NCBI RefSeq assembly: GCF_020217425.1
Contig: NZ_CP084090.1
Span: forward strand, 2,666,001 to 2,730,000
DNA length: 64,000 nucleotides
Source of the DNA: Halomicrobium urmianum
GTDB taxonomy: Archaea; Halobacteriota; Halobacteria; Halobacteriales; Haloarculaceae
Direction: 5' to 3'
Position 1 is the stretch's first letter. Each line of letters opens with the position of its first letter. A program made the translations under genes and the position numbers. Below the pieces are notes generated by a model. That model saw nothing but the letters and a program-made list of their open reading frames with translations. It searched no databases and was not told where the DNA came from. Shown here in pieces: positions 59,482 to 64,000 of the stretch.

Positions 59482-60835
59482 CTAGTCAGCCTCTCCTTTC
59501 CCCGACGCTTCGAACAACTGCTCGAAGACGGTCTCTTCGGCCTTGCGAAGGTGCTGGTTGAACGTCTGTCGCGTGACGCCCAGCCGGGTCGCCACCTCGT
59601 CGCCGGAACTCCGTCGGGGGAGATCGAAATAGCCTCCGTAGTAAGCCGCTCGCAGGGCCGTAAGCTGTCGGTCAGTCAGTTCCTCCTCGATAACGTCGTA
59701 CAGGAGCCGGGGCGTGTAGCGGAGCGCCTGGGACTGCAGTTCCACGTCCGGAAACGCTTCTCGCACCTCCCGAATCGCCGTCCGGGGATCGACGTGCCCC
59801 GGCAGTTCACCGGTAAGCCTGGGCCTGCCATCGGCCCCGTACCGGAGCAGCGATCGCACCGCTCCGCCGAGGCGATCGAACACGAGCGGCACTGTCGGGC
59901 CCGCCACGTGGACTTCGACCCGGCTGTGTTCCGCGGTCGAACTGAGCAATCGCACGCCGAGAACGCCGGACTGGCCCTCGAACGCGTCGACGAGTGCCCC
60001 GGCCGGGATGTTCGTCGCGGTGACGTACTGGAGCGCCGTCCCGTCGGGCAGCGTCACCACCTGATCGACGTCGATCCGGACGCTCCCGTCAGCGGCATCG
60101 AGAAACGGCTGGAACAGTTCTTCAGAGGACAACTCGATCGAGCGCCACTCGTCGCTGGTCAACTTGTCCTCGCGCTCCTTCAGCGGGGTCGCGTCCTCGA
60201 AGCCGACGACGACGTACTCAACACCTCCCTCCTCGTTCAGCACTGGAGCGGAATTACTCGAGAGCCACCGCTCCGTTCCGTCGGGGAGTTCGATCCAGTG
60301 TTCGAACCCGTAGTCAGGATCTCCTGTTTCCAGAACGCGAGTGACGGGGTGTTTCGACGGGTACGGGCGTCCCGTCCTCGTAAGAGATCTTCCAGTCCGG
60401 TTGGCGGTACGTCCGGCTGGTAATCTCATCACGTTCGAGGCCGAGCGTCTCTTCGGCGCGCTCGTTCGTGAAGGCTATCTCGCCGGACGGTTCGACGACG
60501 ACGATACTCACGGGACTGGCCTCGAGGATCCGCTCGATCCGGTCCCGCTCCCCGCTTCTCGGCGACTTCGACGGCTCGCTCTCGTTGGGCCGCTCCGGAG
60601 CTGTCCGACCGGCGGCCGACAGCGGACGCCACCAGACCCGCGCTCGGGGGCCGATTCGCTTCCAGTCGACGTCGCCACGCTCGGCCAGTGCATCGAGGCG
60701 CTCGAACGCAGTCCGGTACTCACAGCCCACCCGCGCCGCGACCTCACTCGTCGCGAGTGGCTCGCACGGGTCGTCTACTCCGCCGAAGACGGCGAGAACG
60801 TCCTCCGGCGTCGTCCGGGGCGTAGAACCGCTCAT
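59482..60835 (-). pseudogene. Frameshifted Bat-type regulator (HTH, PAS, bacterio-opsin activator domain, HTH_10)
   Basis: Two minus-strand frames together make one protein. The first (from the ATG at 60835) has an N-terminal winged helix (CEPLATSEVAARVGCEYRTA) and most of a PAS domain (RIERILEASPVSIVVVEPSG). At GTCGAAACACC (about 60348-60358) it leaves frame. The second frame continues the PAS (KHPVTRVLETGDP, FEHWIELPDGTERW), the Bat GAF-like domain, and a C-terminal HTH_10 (LTDRQLTALRAAYYGGYFDL with VATRLGVTRQTFNQHLRKAE). Family members read PVEKHPV across this point, so two A residues appear lost from an A run. It is a recent pseudogene or a sequencing error. Confidence 0.8.
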
Positions 60836-60969
60836 TGACCCGATTGTTGGCGGGCAGACTACCTATGGGTGACGCCCTCGGCTCGCCCGGGGTGAGAACG
60901 CGTTGTCTGTCGCCCCTCAGCGGCGGGAGCTACCGATCCAGCGCCCGGACCTTGCGTCGGCGGCTCCAG

Positions 60970-61821
60970 TCAGGATCGAGCGTCGTCAGACGCCCGGTCC
61001 GCGGGATCCACGACCGAACCGGATTCGAGGTCGACGCCGACCTGGTCGCAGAGGTCCGCCATGGGACAGGCCTCCGGGTCGTCCAGGCAGGCGGGTTTGC
61101 GCGCTCTGCAGTACTCCCGTCCGAACTGGATCATCGCCGTGTGGCCGAACCCGCACTTCGCTTCGGGGACCGCCCGCTCCAGCGCGGCCCGGACGCCCTC
61201 GTGGTCGGCGTCGGCGGGCGCGACGCCCAGCCGGCGGGCGATGCGATGGACGTGGGTGTCGACGGGGAAGACGCCCTCGCGGCCGCCGGCGAACAGCAGC
61301 ACGCAGTCGGCGGTCTTCGGCCCGACGCCGCTCATGTCCATCAGGGTCTCACGGACCGTCTCGGGGTCCGCCTCGCGGACGAACTCGTCGAACGCCGCGG
61401 CGGAGCCGTACTCCTCCAGCACCCGCTTCGAGAGCGCGATCAGCGTCTCGGACTTCTGGTTGTACAACCCGGCCGGCCGGATCGTCTCGGCCAGCGTGGA
61501 CTGGTCCGCCTCGGCGAGCGCGGCGGCGAGGTCGCCGCCGTCGTCCTCCTCGTCGGCCTCGCCGCCGGGAGCGTACCGCTCCATCAGCGCGTCGTGGGCG
61601 GGCTGGCTCGCCTTGTCGGAGGTGTTCTGGCTGAGGACGGTCCGCACGAGACACTCGAGGGCGTCCCGGCCGCCGTAGGTCTTGGTCCAGTACAGTTCCC
61701 CTAGTCGGTCTACCACCGCCTCGGCGCGAGTGCCGGCGGTCTCCGGGTCGAACTCGGCGGCGCTCCCCCCGCCGGCCGCTCCGCCGCTGATGTTACGGGC
61801 CGGCTCCGGATCCTCGCTCAT
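60970..61821 (-). CDS. nth: Endonuclease III (HhH-GPD DNA glycosylase/AP lyase)
   Basis: A 283-residue base-excision repair enzyme removing oxidised pyrimidines and nicking AP sites. The helix-hairpin-helix MSGVGPKTADCVLLF carries catalytic Lys169, and VDTHVHRIARRLG carries Asp188. The 4Fe-4S cluster is Cys238-x6-Cys245-x6-Cys252-x5-Cys258 (YCRARKPACLDDPEACPMAD); the middle spacing is longer than the usual C-x6-C-x2-C-x5-C. An acidic insertion (GGEADEEDDGG) lies at ~86-96. It is the third gene of a minus-strand unit after a zinc micro-protein and DUF371, with gaps of 26 and 37 bp. Confidence 0.93.
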   Translation of the reverse strand: MSEDPEPARNISGGAAGGGSAAEFDPETAGTRAEAVVDRLGELYWTKTYGGRDALECLVRTVLSQNTSDKASQPAHDALMERYAPGGEADEEDDGGDLAAALAEADQSTLAETIRPAGLYNQKSETLIALSKRVLEEYGSAAAFDEFVREADPETVRETLMDMSGVGPKTADCVLLFAGGREGVFPVDTHVHRIARRLGVAPADADHEGVRAALERAVPEAKCGFGHTAMIQFGREYCRARKPACLDDPEACPMADLCDQVGVDLESGSVVDPADRASDDARS

Positions 61822-61858
61822 GGGCGTACCGACGCGGGGAGCGGAGGAAAAGGGCTCG

Positions 61859-62275
61859 CTATCGCCTGACGGCGAGCGTGAACGTGGCTTCGGCGCCGTC
61901 GGCCAGTGTGGCCACGAGGTCCCGGTCGAGGTCGGCCGCCGCGGCGTCGGCCCCGACCATGACCGTGCGGTCGTCGACGTAGTCGCTGGTCCGACAGACG
62001 TGGCTGCGCTCGCTCTCGAAGGTCAGGTCGGGATCGCCCCGGCCAGTCACGGTCGCACGCTCGCCGCCGGCCTCGATCGTGGCCGTGATGGTGGCGTCGG
62101 GGTCCCGACAGGCCGCGACGAACTCCGGATCGAAGTCGGCGGGGACGCGGTCGGCCTCGACGGCCAGGATGCAGTCCCCGGCCGGCGTCAGGTAGTCGTC
62201 TCCGGTCACCTCGAGCGTGCTCGCGTGCTCGGCGCTGACGTGTTCGTGGCCGCGCGCGCGGACGGCTTCTTCCAT
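61859..62275 (-). CDS. DUF371 family protein
   Basis: A 138-residue archaeal DUF371 protein of unknown function. The start MEEAVRARGHEHVSAEHAST, the LTPAGDCILAVEADRVPADF block, the GRGDPDLTFESERSHVCRTS region and SDYVDDRTVMVGADAAAADL are typical. It is a small all-beta protein found broadly in archaea. Start at 62275 rather than farther upstream, because the longer frame overlaps the zinc micro-protein gene. It stands between that gene and nth, which suggests but does not show a link with DNA repair. Confidence 0.88.
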   Translation of the reverse strand: MEEAVRARGHEHVSAEHASTLEVTGDDYLTPAGDCILAVEADRVPADFDPEFVAACRDPDATITATIEAGGERATVTGRGDPDLTFESERSHVCRTSDYVDDRTVMVGADAAAADLDRDLVATLADGAEATFTLAVRR

Positions 62276-62301
62276 ACCACGCCCTTTCCGACACCCGTAC
62301 T

Positions 62302-62469
62302 TCAACGAGTCGACTCGGACGCGACGGTCACCGTGACAGCGCCGCAGGGGCACTCGTAGGCCCGGCGCTCGCCGGCCGCCGTCCGGTAGACGAGCGCCGG
62401 TTCGTCCAGGGTGCGGTCGCAGCCGGCCGCCTCGCACGTGATCGCCTCGCCGCCGAGTTTCTCGATCAT
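62302..62469 (-). CDS. 55-residue zinc-binding micro-protein
   Basis: Starts MIEKLGGEAITCEAAGCDRT and continues with LVYRTAAGERRAYECPCGAV. Cys12-x4-Cys17 and Cys40-x-Cys42 would make a four-Cys metal site. It is too short for many gene finders but has haloarchaeal codon usage and sits 26 bp upstream of DUF371 in the same direction. Similar zinc micro-proteins are frequent in haloarchaea. No target is known. Confidence 0.65.
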   Translation of the reverse strand: MIEKLGGEAITCEAAGCDRTLDEPALVYRTAAGERRAYECPCGAVTVTVASESTR

Positions 62470-62573
62470 GGTTCACCGTCCGTGCCGGACACACGTCAAG
62501 GCGAGCCAACCGCGCGGTGAAAGTGAAAGTGGCGGGCGCAAAGGATTTGACGACGGAGCACACCCGGGTACAC

Positions 62574-64000
62574 ATGTCGCTTTCGTGGCGGGGAGCGGCG
62601 GTCGATCCGGGGAACGGTATCCCGACGGCCGCCGAGTGGCAGCCCGTGGAACTGCCGGGCCGACCGGCGGCGTTCGCCGGCGCGGACGCGGTCGCCTACC
62701 GGACCGAATTCGCCGATCCGCGCGGGCCCAGGGAGGACCACGCCGCGATCGAACTCGACGGCGTGTACGCTCACGCGCGCGTGTGGTGTAACGGCGAGCA
62801 GGTCGCCGAGCACGACGCCTACTTCGAGCCGCTCCGCGTGGACCTCCCCGTCGAGGACGACAACGAGGTGATCGTCGAGTGCCGCCGCCCGGAGGACCGA
62901 TTCGGCGGCGTCCACGCCACCGACGAGGTCCCCGATGCGGCTGCAGTTCCCGGAGTCTGGTGGGGTGCGAGCCTCGAGACGTATCCGGACCCGTACGTCG
63001 AGTCGCTGACGGCGGCTCCGCGCATCGACGACGAGGACGACGCGTCCGTGGACGTGGCCGCCACGGTCGTCACCGACGAACCGCTCGACGACCGGCTCAC
63101 CCTCTCGCTCCGACCCGAGGGCGACGCCCGCGGCGGCGGTACGATGAACCGCGCGAGCGTGGAGACGGACCCGGGACGCGCCACCGTCACCGGCAGACTG
63201 GACGTCCGGAACCCCTCGCTGTGGTGGCCCCACGACCTGGGCGACCAGCCGCGGTACGCCGTCCGGGCCAAGCTGGACGACGCGGTCCGGACGACCGTGA
63301 CGGGCCTGCGGTCGGTCGAGTGGGCGGACGGCCTCGCGATCAACGGACAGCGGGCCCCCGCCCGCGGCGTGAACCTCGTGGACGGGACTCCCGCGGACGT
63401 CGAGCGCGCCGTCGAGGCCAACGCGAACCTCGTCCGTGCACACGCGCACGTCCTCTCACCGGCCGTCTACGAGGCCTGCGACGAGGCGGGCGTGCTCGTC
63501 TGGCAGGACCTCCCGCTGACCGGTCCCGGCGAGTTCGACGCCGAACGCGGCCGTGAACTCGCGGAGCGCCTCGAGCGGACGCGGCGTCGTCACCCGAGCC
63601 TGGCGGCCGTGTCGGTTCACGACGACCCCGTGCCGGCCTACGCGGAGGGACTGGGGTCGGGGCTAATCGACCGGCTCCGCTTCCGGTGGCGCGCCTGGCG
63701 GGCCGGCTACGACCACGAACCGGCCGAGTCGGTGGCCGACGCCGTGAGCGAGGTGCCGACGGTGCCCGTCGTCGGTCGGCCGGGCGTCGAGCCCGACGCC
63801 GCGACGCTGTACCCCGGCTGGGAGTTCGGCGACGTCGGTGACCTCGACTGGATCCGCGACCGCTACGGACTGGGCGCGGTCGTCGCCGAGTTCGGTGCCG
63901 GCGCACCGGCCGACGAGAACCCCCCCGGGGACGCCGCCGACGGAGAACCGCGCCCGGCACGCGCCGACGGCGGGGTCGGGGCGGCACAGTCGACGCAGGC
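62574..64000 (+). CDS. GH2-like (beta-mannosidase/galactosidase type) protein, 3' end outside window
   Basis: 475 codons are visible from the ATG at 62574 without a stop. The order matches glycoside hydrolase family 2: a jelly-roll sugar-binding domain (residues ~1-150, IELDGVYAHARVWCNGEQVA, VPGVWWGASLETYPDPYVES), an Ig-like domain (~150-255, NPSLWWPHDLGDQPRYAV) and a barrel-like part with GLAINGQRAPARGVN, NANLVRAHAHVLSPAVYEAC and VLVWQDLP. The usual acid/base W-x-L-G-N-E is replaced by VSVHDDP (Asp350-Asp351), so catalysis in the normal way is doubtful. No signal peptide, thus cytoplasmic. It is divergent from the zinc micro-protein. Confidence 0.7.
   Translation, partial: MSLSWRGAAVDPGNGIPTAAEWQPVELPGRPAAFAGADAVAYRTEFADPRGPREDHAAIELDGVYAHARVWCNGEQVAEHDAYFEPLRVDLPVEDDNEVIVECRRPEDRFGGVHATDEVPDAAAVPGVWWGASLETYPDPYVESLTAAPRIDDEDDASVDVAATVVTDEPLDDRLTLSLRPEGDARGGGTMNRASVETDPGRATVTGRLDVRNPSLWWPHDLGDQPRYAVRAKLDDAVRTTVTGLRSVEWADGLAINGQRAPARGVNLVDGTPADVERAVEANANLVRAHAHVLSPAVYEACDEAGVLVWQDLPLTGPGEFDAERGRELAERLERTRRRHPSLAAVSVHDDPVPAYAEGLGSGLIDRLRFRWRAWRAGYDHEPAESVADAVSEVPTVPVVGRPGVEPDAATLYPGWEFGDVGDLDWIRDRYGLGAVVAEFGAGAPADENPPGDAADGEPRPARADGGVGAAQSTQ

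Overview
The window is a piece of a haloarchaeal (class Halobacteria) chromosome. The evidence is very high GC, strongly acidic proteins, GTG starts, Tat rather than Sec signals, promoters with a TATA box about 25 bp upstream of leaderless start codons, and archaeal signature genes: TFB, TFS, NAC, FttA/aCPSF1, NreA, XPB-type helicase and glycerol-1-phosphate dehydrogenase. The genus cannot be fixed from sequence alone; it looks like a neutrophilic haloarchaeon (Haloarcula/Halomicrobium-like, low confidence). No tRNA, rRNA or CRISPR array was seen.

Layout. 0-8 kb: the conserved ppa / rosR / rnhA-operon-protein / rnhA / tfb cluster, then nreA, small conserved proteins and tfs. 8-12.8 kb: a lone sulfatase, the PUA-NAC-TrmI translation cluster, a NYN protein and RidA. 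13-19.3 kb: a lysine/diaminopimelate operon (dapA-dapB-dapD, a Tat-exported protein, lysA, dapE). 19.3-25.1 kb: a phosphoribosyltransferase, purB, a PrsW-type protease and the PurN-AICAR transformylase fusion. 25-29.3 kb: two membrane proteins and the FolC-FolP fusion. 29.3-32.8 kb: an unusual cassette of a tandem-HalOD1 protein, a CHAT-type caspase-like protein and a 43-residue membrane peptide. 33-44 kb: acetyltransferase, methyltransferase, XPB helicase, a decayed IS200/IS605-type element, TauE permease, glycosyltransferase, S9 peptidase, a degenerate Nudix-like protein, egsA. 44.5-51 kb: nitrogen assimilation (gltB, gdh). 51-57 kb: a truncated GNAT gene, proS, an ATP-grasp protein and fttA. 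57.5-64 kb: DsbB, aldo/keto reductase, a HalOD1 protein, a frameshifted Bat-type regulator, nth, DUF371 and the start of a GH2-like protein.

How it fits together. Most genes are core metabolism and information processing. gltB and gdh lie next to each other and share a short operator-like motif. DapA, DapB, DapD, DapE and LysA cover most of the succinylase lysine branch, but no dapC or dapF is present.

The least explained features are (i) the HalOD1/CHAT/mini-membrane-protein cassette, with the hallmarks of a signal-triggered protease module, and (ii) several families of short nested palindromes sitting at or across stop codons. One ~80 bp family has three copies, with arms reading AGTAGAAATTGAA; another is built on TGATACGGACTGTCGTAGC. 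These look like small non-autonomous mobile elements or mobile 3' end signals.
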